In this document: positions 11,306 to 22,900 of the stretch, in pieces | Numbering within the stretch: position 1 is the stretch's first letter | Layout of the letters: each line of letters starts with the position of its first letter | Origin: Acanthochlamys bracteata | Taxonomy: Eukaryota > Streptophyta > Magnoliopsida > Pandanales > Velloziaceae | Assembly (NCBI GenBank): GCA_019914995.1 | Contig: CM034139.1 | Coordinates: forward strand, 7,170,461-7,234,460 | Length of the DNA: 64,000 bases | Reading direction: 5' to 3' | Made by a program: the position numbers and the translations under genes | Notes under the pieces: model-generated | Told to the model about the DNA's origin: nothing | Seen by the model: the letters and a program-made list of their open reading frames with translations, nothing else | Database searches by the model: none

Positions 11306-12473
11306 TTGCTGTCGATAAACAGATTAAAGCAGCGAAAGAGAAGAAGATTTTATTCTACAGAAAAGATCGACGTTGATGAAACGAAGCTGTGTGTTTTCCT
11401 TTTTCCCCAAAACTGAGTTGATTAAAAAGATCTTTGAAGATTATTGTTTGCTGATCTTCGAATGACTTCATGGAAATGATATATATATAACAGAGGACTA
11501 GCTCTCCAAATAAAATATATAATCGTCAAATTAAAGCCGACCAAACCCTTTTCTCAAAACATGAAATCTGAATGATTGGATTTTTATATGTATGCTGTTG
11601 TTTAAATTTTTTTATTCTGTCACTTTTTATCAGAAAAATTTTCCAGAAAATTTGGGAACTTGCTTTGCAGATTGCAACTGCATGCATGTACAGCCCAAAA
11701 CCAAATGTTTTTTCGCATGAACGATCTAATTAACGTTTACGGTGATAGCAACGCTTAAGCTCAACCAAAGGGTGCTTCGATATATTTTAACTATATGTGA
11801 CTCAACCTACTCTGCTTTTATTGTTCGATCTTTATGCAACCGTGAAGTAAGTACAAGAGAATTTCTAAACGTTCTTTTCTGCTGCCGTCACATCTACGTA
11901 TAAACAATATGGTTTTTTTTAAGTATGAGAACATTCTGAAATGGTTAATTGATCTATAATTGCATAAAAATTATCTGTTAACTCAGGGTAAAAACATTAG
12001 ACGTATGCACTGTGCTGCGTGCCCCATTGGCCATGGGGATGTCTGCCCTTTGCAAAGCACCAAGGACACTTTTTATTTGGGTCTTCATATATAGCCAAGC
12101 TTGTTCTTTCATTCTACCTACTGTTGTTAATTAACATGTAAGTACTTGTTTTGAATACAGCAATGTTTCAGAAACAAACACCTAAACAATGGATCAGATT
12201 CTCTTTATACATAATTCTAAAACTAGCTAGCTTGTTGGATGCCTGTACTTGCCATTATCTTGAGTTTCATAACAAAAGCTACTAGCTAACTTATTTCAAG
12301 TAATCAAGTTCCAACATTCCCAACATCTGCTAGCTGCTTCAGCTCTTTGATCCAATTTGTTTTTGTTTCTGTTCAATATTTGTTATTTGCATTATGCTGC
12401 CTTACCTCTCTCTAATAGATCAGTTTTGCTCTCATCTTCAAGCACTGCTGTTTCTTTTGAATTTTTTCAAGAT

Positions 12474-12690
12474 ACGTTTAGGATTATTTATGAAATATAA
12501 CTTTTCTAAAATAAAAAATATTTTTATTTTTTTTTCAAAAAACGAGCTCTATTTTTTTTTATTATAAAATAATAAAAATATGTAATAAAAAATTTTCATA
12601 AAATTTTTTTACACTATCTAAATTTTTAAATAAATTTTTTAAATATTTATAAAATATGTATTAAAAAATATGAAATATTAATTTTCTTTC
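12474..12690. mobile_element. MITE-like element, copy D (family 1), right end lost
   Basis: Begins 'tacgtttaggattatttatg' and carries 'aacgagctctattttttttt', 'taataaaaatatgtaataaaa' and 'atatttataaaatatgtatt', all shared with the copy near 61.5 kb in reverse orientation. The right inverted end is not visible, so this copy is truncated or diverged. It lies directly upstream of the S11 promoter. Confidence 0.5.
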
Positions 12691-12764
12691 AATCTTTTGA
12701 AAGAAATATTAATTGGGCTCCTATGATTTTATATCAATTTGTTTAAAATCCCCATATCAGTAGT

Positions 12765-12821
12765 TGGGCCTTAAATTAGAGCTTTTACGAAATAAGCCCA
12801 TTGAATGGGTCCATATATAAA
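12765..12821 (+). promoter_or_regulatory. S11 core promoter: two site II motifs and a TATA box
   Basis: TGGGCC at 12765-12770 and AGCCCA (TGGGCT on the other strand) at 12795-12800 are site II elements, which are enriched in plant ribosomal-protein promoters. TATATAAA follows at 12814-12821, about 100 bp before the ATG at 12917. The arrangement fits the growth-coupled expression expected of the gene. Confidence 0.55.
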
Positions 12822-12916
12822 TGCGAGAAGGTAAATCGCGCTAGTTAGAAGTTCAGGGCTTAGAGCAGGACTGTTCCTACTGCCGCCGTTTGCTCGTTGG
12901 ATCGCAATCAGAAACC

Positions 12917-14758
12917 ATGGCGGAACAGGTTGATCTCTTTCAGTTCCATTTCTTTTCTCTTCGTTCTTGAATCCATGTTCATAGAATAGCATTGAATGTC
13001 GATATAATATTTTTTCCTATTGCATTCGAATAGCTTCTCTGTCGAGAACTAGGGATTGCTTCGTCATCAGTCTCCATTTATTTCCCCCTGAATTTTGGTA
13101 GATTGAAGTTGGTCTGCGTTGAATGATTGATTGGTTGGAGCGAATTGGGAATAAGTACTACCTAGTGTTTAAGTTTATTAGTTAATTTTACAAAATTTCT
13201 TTTACTGCTGTGTAGTTGTTTTAGAAGTGTGTGTTGATTATTTTAGAGAAGTGTTGTAGATTCTGAGTCGTATCTCACTTGAACTGATTTCATCGTTTAT
13301 GGATCTGTGTTGCAGACTGAGAAGGCCTTCTTGAAGCAGTCAAAGGTGTTCCTCTGGTGAGTGAACCGAACATTGTTGCATTTTAAAAGCATTTTGCTAG
13401 GGAGCTCACCGAAATGGTACTTGGGTTTTGCAGCTCGAAGAAGTCTGGTAAGGGAAAGCGTCCTGGGAAGGGAGGTAATCGTTTCTGGAAGAGCATTGGA
13501 CTTGGGTTTAAGACTCCACGAGAAGCAATTGAAGGTAAACTTGTTTTCTTCAAACCAGTCTTCCGGACTTGGGAGATTCATGTCAGTATTTTTAATTTGT
13601 GCTTATAGTTGTTTGTTTACTTGTAATAGTATGATATCACTTCTTGATTATCCTCTTTAACTTTGTAAAATACAGAACACTTTATATTTATAGGTTGATG
13701 CTGTAGATCTGTAATGATTTTGGAATGCAGAGGACATGCCTCCCTTACTATGTGCAATCCTTTTAGGTACTTACATTGACAAGAAATGCCCATTCACTGG
13801 CAATGTTTCTATCAGAGGTCGCATCTTGGCTGGTACATGCCACAGCGCCAAGATGAACCGGACAATCATTGTTCGCAGGAACTACCTTCACTATGTCAAG
13901 AAGTATCAAAGGCAAGTTAGACCCAGTATCCTATCATGTGTATCTCAGTTTCAATTGAATTCTCCTAATTCATATCTGGTCTTTGAATCCCTTATGACTA
14001 TGGTTTGTTTTTGTAGGTATGAGAAGAGGCATTCTAACATCCCAGCACATGTATCTCCATGCTTCCGTGTGAAGGAAGGAGACCATGTTATCATTGGACA
14101 GTGCAGGTATAGCACCCGCTTTTCTGTTGTCGCTTATGACTATGAATTATTTTAGTTAAGATACTTGGGTCTTGGCTTAGGTGTTGTGTACTTAGTGTTT
14201 GCTCTCTGGTTGGTGTTGGCTTGGGTAATTTGTTTATCGCACACTCATATGTTGTCAGAAGCCTTTGAAAAAATTCCAGCCATTGGATTCTTTCCTGCCT
14301 CCCATCACTTAAATAAATAGATTACTTTCATGCAGCTCACCGTCTATGATCAACATGATCTTGGTTTAGCTTGCTCTGTATTTGGGGATTTTTCTTATTT
14401 TATTGTTTGTTTCTGATTTTAACTTCAGTAGAGAATATTTAATTCGACCACAGAAAACAAGACTTTGTTTTCTGGTTGGGGTAGTTTTAACATCACAAGA
14501 AATTCAGTTCAGTTGTTTCAGTTGGAGATACTTGGGTGTGCAAGTTATAATGTATTCATGTTTCTTTTTAGGTCTTGCAAGTGATGTTTTTAGTCCAATA
14601 TTTTGTTTTAAAATGAGTATATTGCCTGGAATTGTGTGTTCTAAATGATGTGTTACTTGTGCTTCAGGCCATTGTCCAAGACTGTGAGGTTCAATGTTTT
14701 GAAGGTTATTCCAGCTGGATCAACTGGTGGTGGCAAGAAGGCATTTACTGCTGCCTAA
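12917..14758 (+). CDS. RPS11: Cytosolic ribosomal protein S11 (uS17), 159 aa
   Basis: Six exons: 12917-12928, 13316-13356, 13434-13534, 13767-13911, 14017-14106, 14668-14758, giving 159 residues, the normal length for the plant protein. It begins [17 protein letters not shown] and contains the basic stretch [15 protein letters not shown], the uS17 core ([49 protein letters not shown]) and the C-terminal [12 protein letters not shown]. It is a component of the 40S subunit that binds 18S rRNA. Exon 1 encodes only the first four residues, a common feature of ribosomal-protein genes. Intron 4 (13912-14016) has a GC donor in the context AAAG|GCAAGT; no GT donor nearby preserves the conserved KYQRYEKRH sequence. 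Site II promoter motifs lie upstream. Confidence 0.97.
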
Positions 14759-15788
14759 AGCTGCTGGTGGTTTCACCTAAATGCCTTGGGGACTTGTCTA
14801 AAGGAAATCTGGACATCTTTGTGCAATGTTTAGATTCTTAGATGGGAACTCTATGTACTAGATCAACGCTTGCTTATGTCTTCACATACCCCTAAACATT
14901 AAAACTCAGATGTTGGAACTCAAAGGCTATCACTTCTTCATAGCTGTATTTATTTCCATTTCTTCGAAATGCTACAGATACTTGTGTGATAGATCAGAAG
15001 GTGTTATCTTTTCCTCAAAATTGGCTAAACGCTAGTAATGTTTAAGTCAGTGATGATTGTTGCAGCAAAAGAACTTGTTTTTGGCAAAAAATTGGCAAGA
15101 TGTCAAACATTGATGTTGAGTTGGAGTTGGATACAGTGAGGCCGTTGGAGATCCTGTGGTGCTTCGCGGGTAGAGCTGGCAGGTGGAAGAGTTCTAAGTG
15201 TTCGTAGGCGCTGCAACGTAGGAGCACCAAGTTGTCGGAGGCCGTAATCAAGCGATGAGGCTCTCCACAGCTTGCAACCAAGGACTCGTCCAGTAAAATG
15301 AGTAAGCAGTACAGACTACAGGGTTGTTGTTTCTGCTTTCTGTAGAGGGAGAAAGTGAACCGGTGCCTGCTTAAAACAGGAATTGGTCCCAAAAAAGAAC
15401 CACATGGAACTTTGCCCGGAGCAGAACTATCAATATTATTGTGGGCAGCGGCAAGGTCCTCTTCGTTTGCGATCCAGAATTTGTAGGAATTTAATAGAAG
15501 CAATCTGCACCGGACTAACTACGTGCATGGAATTAAGACAGGACAAATTTTCACGTATGATCAATTCATCCGGCAATCTGAACGCTGGTTAATGCGAACT
15601 GCGGCAGTGTTGCCAGTCCATCGCCATCAACTTCTTCTTCTTCTTATGGTCTGAATTGGGTTGATATTGAAGTTGGCTGGGCTTGTTTGTGATTGGCTAT
15701 ATTAATGTTACGAACTGGCCTAAGTTGTAAGGCCCAACAAACTCATTGAACTAAACAAACAAGCAACAGCTAGTTTAAGCAGTTGGCC
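14759..15788. other. S11 3' region and intergenic DNA, no gene assigned
   Basis: The first few hundred bases should hold the S11 3' untranslated region. A minus-strand open frame of about 150 codons at 15042-15503 has no motif I recognise, lacks visible splice partners and runs into low-complexity Leu/Ser sequence, so I do not call it. The stretch 15640-15780 carries GGCCCA motifs that may belong to the former promoter of the pseudogene to the right. Confidence 0.4.
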
Positions 15789-18054
15789 ATGACGAGCACC
15801 GGCTTCACCTGCGATGATCTTCCCGTTCTCACCGTCGCCATCAGCTTCTGACTTAATGATGACGCAAGAAATTCGTTCTTCTGCGGCAATCCCCGAATTG
15901 AAGAGACACGTGGCATCATGTGTCTATATCCCCTTGATCCCTCTGCCATCTCCCTGTATGATTCGATTCGTTCCTTTTTGTGTTTTCTGTTAATTTTTCG
16001 TTTTTCTTTCGATTTGATTTGATTTGGTTTGTGTAGTTTTAGGTTCGGAAGCCGCTGCTATGCGTGATTGCGGTACCGAACTACATGACTTGCGCTTATT
16101 TGAGCCAGTTTTGTGGATCCTTCGTTCCTCACATGCTTGATGAGAATTGTGAGGTGAACCAATCAAGAATTTGTTTTAACCTGTTTTTGTAGTTATAGAT
16201 TGTAACTAAAATATCAAGCTAATTCATCATAAGATTCATAACCATTGTTGGTAAAATATCCATATATTAAACGTGACTATACGGAATACCTGAAGTTACT
16301 TGTAACTCTTATTGAACTGCCTGAAGTATTTGAGTTGCCGAATGGCGAGAGTTGTTTCTGAATGGTGGTGACGGTTTGGGTATTTGTTTGAAATTTTGTT
16401 CTTCTTGGATAATAATGTTTATGGTGGATGGTGTGCTTGATAAATTTAGGAGAGATGGAGTAGAGGATCAGTACAGTGCTCTTATAAGGTTGGATGACCA
16501 GGATTCAGCAGATGCATTCTATTGGCATTTCAATGGGAAGTGGTTCTCCTCTCTCGAGGTAAAACTTTTATTTTGACCTCAACTTTGGTTTACAAGTTTA
16601 AAAGTTCATCCAATGTTTCTCAATTCATTGGTTCTTATTTTCTACAGCACCTTTATACTCATTAGATTAGCTAATTCTGGTTATCAAACTTGGCATGGAT
16701 TTAGAGATGTTCACTTAATGCATTTTCTGTAGGTTGATATTTGTAGAATTCTTTATAACATTGATGTGCAATACACTGTATCTATGGAACATGCACAAAG
16801 CCCTAAACTTAAAATTCCAATTCTCTGTTCTAAGAGTCGATTACGGAAGAACTTTGAGATTGTGTTAAGTGGTAAGACTGATAGTTAGTACAACACAAAC
16901 TTGCACACATTCTAATTGCGTAGAATTAGCTAAAGATGAAATCTTTCTGTATTTCGCGATTTGGGTTCAGTTGTAGTAATTGCTCATTCATGGACGCTAA
17001 AGAGAAAACCGGAATGAAGTTAGAATTTGCTGAAGACTAGGGTCTCTACTACATGTATAGATATGGTGCCATTTGTAGTAAATTAAAATTTGCGTTTTCC
17101 ATAAACTGCAGTACTAAGAAGCACTTCTAAAGGAAGCTACAGAGGAAAATGAGAAAGAAATTTCTAATGCAATTAATAAAGCTGTTGAGCTGCAAAAGAT
17201 CTATCCAAAACTTGATAAATGTATTGAAGAGAAAAAGTTCCTTGATGATCTAAGTATTATCCACTTAATCTCACATGAATGCAAACTTTCTTTAGAATAA
17301 ATATATATTTGGTCCTAGATATTAAGTTTTTCAACATTAATGACACATTCCTTTTTTTTATCATGTAGGATACATTCTGTATGATTTCTTCTTCTTCTTC
17401 TTCTTCTTTTTTCTTTTTTTTTTTCTCTGTGTGGGTTCATGAAAATCTTCGGAAGAACGAAGAAATGTGGAAATCAAAAGTTTCGGAAATCGAAAAAGGG
17501 GTACATGTCTTTCCATCATTCACACCCATGCTCAACTGCATACATTAAAGACTTAATGTGTGATACCATGATGTTACTACAATTTACTAACAGCAACCAT
17601 ATCTTATTATAGTTAGATAGTTTCATGAAAAAATGTTGCTGCACTTGTGCAAAATTTTACTTGTCCAACAGCTATGCAGTATGCAGTCTGCTAAATTGAC
17701 TGCCGTCTTTACATGAAAATCCCATTTGGCAGCTCCATCTTTTGATTCTGTAATGATAACATCTCACATTGAACTAAGCTTTATGATTCTGAAGTTGTTT
17801 GATGTCTTAGAGCACAATGGTGTACGCTAAATTTCTAATATGTGTATAAGCTTTTGTTCTTGTGTGCTGAAAACTTAACGCCTTTGCGTTATAGCTCTTG
17901 GTTGGATTGCTTCTTTGCGACCTATACTACTGAACTGAATAGCAAATCTTTTGCCTTGTTTACTGCAATTTAGTTATAAAGTGTACCTATATTTGATGGT
18001 GTTGCAGGGAGCAGGTGACAGTGGCAGTGAGGGATAGAAAATACAGGAAAAGGT
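15789..18054 (+). pseudogene. Decayed BRIZ/BRAP2-like (BRCA1-associated RING-UBP) gene
   Basis: Pieces of a BRAP2/BRIZ protein lie in order on the plus strand. The first exon starts at 15789 (MTSTGFTCDDLPVLTV) and reads on to GNPRIEETRGIMCLY, with an in-frame TGA after VAISF. From 16041 comes PLLCVIAVPNYMTC and QFCGSFVPHMLDENCE. Around 16450-16557 is DGVEDQYSALIRLDDQDSAD and FYWHFNGKWFSSLE; 16733-16795 reads VDICRILYNIDVQYT. Then 17107-17250 has a TAA followed by EALLKEATEENEKEISNAIN and KLDKCIEEKKFLDDL, and 17460-17500 reads EEMWKSKVSEIEKG. The RING finger and UBP zinc finger expected between 16.8 and 17.1 kb are missing. Introns are retained, so this is not a processed copy. Intact BRIZ proteins form an E3 ligase needed for Arabidopsis germination; this copy cannot encode one. 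Confidence 0.85.
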
Positions 18055-18659
18055 TAGTCCAAACATTTTTGCTTTGTTGATTTACAAATAGAATACGCAA
18101 TTGTTTTTTCTTTTCTTTTTATTTTTGTTCCTCCTGGAGTAACCAGGGTTAGAAATTCCTCTCTTGAAGACTAGAAGCTTTACCAACTCCAGGTTTATTT
18201 CACTGACCTAAAGTGCAATTCCTAAATAAGTAGTCTTCTATCATCCATCACTAACTCCAGGTTCATGTCACTAATTGTTGCAGCTCAAGAATTTAATGCT
18301 TCAAACTGAAGCTCAGAATACACCTCAGAAAACTCCATATTTCAACTTACAGTGATGTGAAGTGCTACACTGAGTTACCAGAATGGTTGGCCTCCTCTTA
18401 AGAAAACTACCAGAATTAAAAGTGCGCCAAGCAGATAGCAACGGGTTCCATTACAGGTTGAGCAAATTTAAGTACGTAGTATTTGGAATTCCTGATGTGA
18501 GATGTGCATGATATTCACAAGTTAATAGAATGAATTTCTTTCCTGTTCCAGGCGGTTGCAGTTCTGTACATACTACTGTTCCTAAGTTGTAGATATAAAA
18601 CACATTTGCTTACAATTGGAGCTGGTTCTTTGCATCTGTTCTTATACTGTTTCTTTGTG

Positions 18660-19262
18660 AAATGAAGGGCGTGTTTACTTAAGGTTTAAACTCATTTCTT
18701 GGGCTAAAAATTTTATTTCTAACTTATATTTAAAAAAATATATATAAAGATTAAATTTATTTTTTATTGTAAAAATACTTCTAAATAATCAAAAATTTAA
18801 ATTAATATGTTATTTTAAAATTTATTTTTAATAATAAGTAAATACAAAATTAAATTATTTTTAATTTCATTTTTTGAAAGCTTATGTTTAGAAATTCAGT
18901 TTAAACTTTTAGAGTTTAGGGAAACACGATTGAAGCTTACTATTTCTTCATTTGAGCGGACGCTTTGATTGATTGATTAAGTGCGGTGTTTTAAACGCCC
19001 GATAATTTTATTTTTTTCTGTCAGATTTTAAATTTTGAACAGTTTATGTATTTCAATTATACAAGAAACTCAGAATTCTACTTTCATCGTACAGAATTTC
19101 AATTCAATTTTTTTATTTGTACAATTTCTAATATAATTATAATTTTTAATTTTTAATATACTTTTAAAAATTATTGAAATACAAATATTGAATTTTACTT
19201 ATATTTTATTTTTAAAAAAATTTTATTTCTTATTTTTTATTTTTGACGTTTGAAACACGTCT
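18660..19262. repeat. AT-rich foldback-like segments between pseudogene and SET gene
   Basis: Two A/T-rich stretches are bounded by short inverted motifs: 'ggcgtgtttactt' near 18670 against 'gggaaacacgattg' near 18930, and 'gtgttttaaacgcc' near 18985 against 'gacgtttgaaacacgtc' near 19255. Both resemble the miniature elements seen elsewhere in the window, but the ends are imperfect. 19263-19980 is the presumed promoter and leader of the next gene; it contains GGCCCA/GGCCCAC motifs and no other gene. Confidence 0.4.
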
Positions 19263-19980
19263 AAAAAATTATGGTCTACGGTTTAATGGGCTTTAGGAAG
19301 ATTACTATGCAGGGTGGGTTGGCCCAATCAAACTCGACACGTTATACATAAGTAGTAGTCTTCTGTGGCCCACGCGTTTCTGAACTAATGAGAACTTTGG
19401 CCCACTTCTCGAACAACTCCAAAGCCAGCCATTCCCACTAAAACTGGGCAGTGAAAACCTTCTCTGCACCATCCTCGCACCATGCGAACACTTTTTTTTG
19501 TTTTTTTTCCTCCCTCCTCATTCTATAGATATCTCGAGGAAAGCGTAAGAGGTGAACGCACAAACAGTGTGCTTTGTGGGGTCCACAGTCAGTAATCTAC
19601 TACCACCTGCTCTTTTGACGTTGGGTCACAATCGGACGGCCAGACTCTATTCAGAACCTGTATCACGTGATGAACGCTGCATCGTTGTTCTTAGGAAGCT
19701 TTCACGCGCACTATGCGGATGTTATTGTAGCCGTTCGTTTTTTTCGTTAGATTCCATACAATGGATGCTCTATGATGAGAGTAGCGCACAGAAGTTCTTG
19801 TGCGGTCATGGATGATTAACTGGATGTTTCCCTGCATCTTCTTCCCTCTCTTTTTTCTTTCCTTTGTTTACCTTTTCACTCCCTCTGACTTCAAACTGAG
19901 TGTGAAATTATTTCGTCGATTCTCTTTCGTTTCTGTTGTTATGGAGATTGCGTAGAACTAGCAGTGGCGGCGATTGAAAA

Positions 19981-22900
19981 ATGGAGGATGCTTGGCAAGC
20001 ACAGATTGCTTCCAAGTGGCCTAATCCGTCCACCGCAGCCCAGCAAACGGAGCCGCCTCAGCCGCCACCGCCGTCGCAATCATCAGCACCGGTGAACCAC
20101 TCCACCTCTTCTTCCTCGCTTGCTTGATTGATCTTTGTATAGAAATTCTTGTTATGATTTTATTTATTTGATTTATGTTATGAACGAATGTCAGTTCTTT
20201 TGAGTGCTGAGCAGCACAATGCGGTACTTTACCTAATTGTTAAGAGCTAGGATCAGTTGAGAATTAGAGTAGAATTCACTCCAGCAGGTTGTAAACGCAA
20301 AAATTGAGTTCACCTTTGTGCTTGAAATTTGTCTACTGTCAGTTTCATCGTGCATTAATCACCTTTGTGCTTGTAAACGCAACTTGTTGTGCTTTTTGTT
20401 AACTGGTATTTTGCATTCATGGACTTTCATGAGTATTTTCTGATAACCAAACGCAATTATGTACTTTACAGATAACTTTGAACTCGCAGCATCCTCAGAT
20501 TTCCATTGCTGCGCAACAATTTTATTCAGGCAATCATGGTGCTGCTCCAGCACACATGGTGCGTAACCCTCTATATTTTGGTTCCTCCATCTATGGTAAA
20601 GCAGAGTCCAGGAATACAGTATTAGCTCTTCTGTCAGGAAACTTGCATCATTTGTCAAATCTTTTAGGGCCTTCGCAAGTTCCAGTATCTGCTGTAACTG
20701 GACCGTCTTCCATCAAGGATAATACTGCTGTTAAGACAAGTGATGCTTTTCAGATAATGCATGTTGCACCTCCTCCAAGATTCCTCAAGGATGATGCTCA
20801 TGCAAATTCGGAATTGCATCCATTTGGTTCAACCACTTCACCTCCTGTAACAAACAAGAGGACAGCGATTCTGCATGGGGATGTTCAAGTTTCTAGCTCC
20901 ACTCGTCGTGACTCAACTTCAGCTAGATCTCATATCTTTCAGGGAGCTCAACATAATGAAAAGGAGTTTTCGATGTCTTCCCTGAGCCAGGGTTGGGTTG
21001 ATGCCGCTGATAGAACAAATGAGACTCGGCGCAGATTTAATGTTGGCGCATCAGACAGAATTGACGAAGTTAGTTCTATGCAGCTGCTCTCTCTACCTGG
21101 TCAGGATTCAGTGTTTAGAGCTGGCCCTCGGGTTTTCTGCCTGAATAAAGGCAAGTTCAAGTTGGAATTATTGGTTCCAAATTCTTGACTTACCATGTGC
21201 TTTATACTGTTAGTAAAGTTGAAATTACAACAATTAAAATGTATCTTATATTTCTTTTGGCAATATGCAATTGTTGAGCAGTTGGAGAGTTGTTTCTGAA
21301 CGGAAAAGGAGTACTGGGAGTTACCTGCTTTTGTCATAGTTTAGCCATGACACTAGCTGAGTTTTGTGAGGTATATGGCGATCTTACTAAAGGATATCTT
21401 TGCTGTTTTGTCAAAACTTTATCGCACATCTTTTACTTAAAGCTAATCTGGTGCATTTCCTTAATTTCAGTAGGAAAAACTTTATACTCATGTAAGTGTC
21501 TTTCAGCATTCAGGCTTACCTTTAGCGGATCCTGGTGATTCTCTGTATATGGAGAACGGTATGACTGTTGCGCAGTGGTGCAAGCTATGCTCTGGGGTAA
21601 GTGTAATTTTTGAATTTAATCATAATCATTATCATACAAGAAATTGCAGCATTGATGTTTTAATGGTACTTTAGATTAGGGCTACATATGATGGTAATCA
21701 ATCTGGCCAAGCAAGTGGTTACTTAGAAATGGCCCATTCACCTGTCTCCAAGGCTAACCCAACTCCCTCCGTGAAGGAATTTGGGGCACTTCAGCCTGTT
21801 GGAATATCTGCCGAAGGTTGGAAATGTGGTGGATCTTTGAACAGACTCATGTACAGTGACCATCCACATCTAGAATCGCCAGAATCATGTTCTTTTGGAA
21901 AGTTAATAAACAGCAAAGGCAATGCACAGCAGCAAATCAACTTTGATGGTCATAGTTTGGGCAGCATCTCAAGTAGTTCGCAACAATGTCCTCGGCCTGC
22001 TTTAACTACTAATGATTCTATCAAGAAAGTGAGGGGAAGTCCTGTCATGCTAAGCTTTGACGAAGTATCACACAGGTCCGTAAATAAGGGAAGACAAAAT
22101 ACCAGATCTGAGCCTAATAATGACCTCGATTTCAGAGGAAAAATGGTAGACACATCAGTTAAGTATCATTATTCAGGGTTGAAGTTCCTCCCCACTCAGA
22201 CTTACAATGCTGAGAATAGAAGCCATCCTAACATGCAGCCGGACAAGGTTTCTGCATCAAATGTTGAATTGAGACTTGGACAGCCTTCTCAGCATAATCA
22301 TGCCGTACCGCATTCAAAATTTGAAGCTATGCATCCTCTAGGTACTGGGTCTCTGCATGATTCACAGAAGCCAAAACTTCATCAACACACACAAAGAGGT
22401 TAGTGCTCTAGGTTTCAAGATACATTAATCCGCTCATGTGTTGGCTAGCATAGAATAGGTGTTTGTCCAGTCTCACATTTGACTATATTGCAAAGCTAAA
22501 TTTTAATGTAGGAAGAAATCACCCTTGGCACCTCTGCCTCCCTAATGTTGTCCTAATACTGCAGGGAATCAAGTGATGCAACTAGTCAATTACTGTAATG
22601 AATTTATTAAGACACTAAAGGGTAATGCCTAATTAGAAAAAAAAAACACACCCACACACACAGGTTTGTTGATCAAAATAACACTAGTCCATCATGAGTA
22701 TCTAAGTGTCATAGTTACGGAAGGAAACGTAAACCTACTTGAGTCTAATATGAGCTAAACCTAATACCTATTACAGATGCAAGTTAAGTATAGGTTCTTG
22801 AGGAGAAACTTGTTTCGTAAAGGAAAAGGTCTTGAAATAAGAAGTCACCATGTTTAAGTACTTGAAGACACCTTTTTCATGTTTGCTAGTAGAGAACGCC

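Noticed and set aside
15042-15503. Minus-strand open frame of about 150 codons downstream of S11
   Set aside because: No recognisable domain, Leu/Ser-rich low-complexity sequence, no neighbouring exon or promoter that fits; likely chance.
17380-17425. TTC-rich pyrimidine tract as a possible regulatory repeat
   Set aside because: It is an ordinary polypyrimidine tract within a decayed intron of the BRIZ pseudogene.
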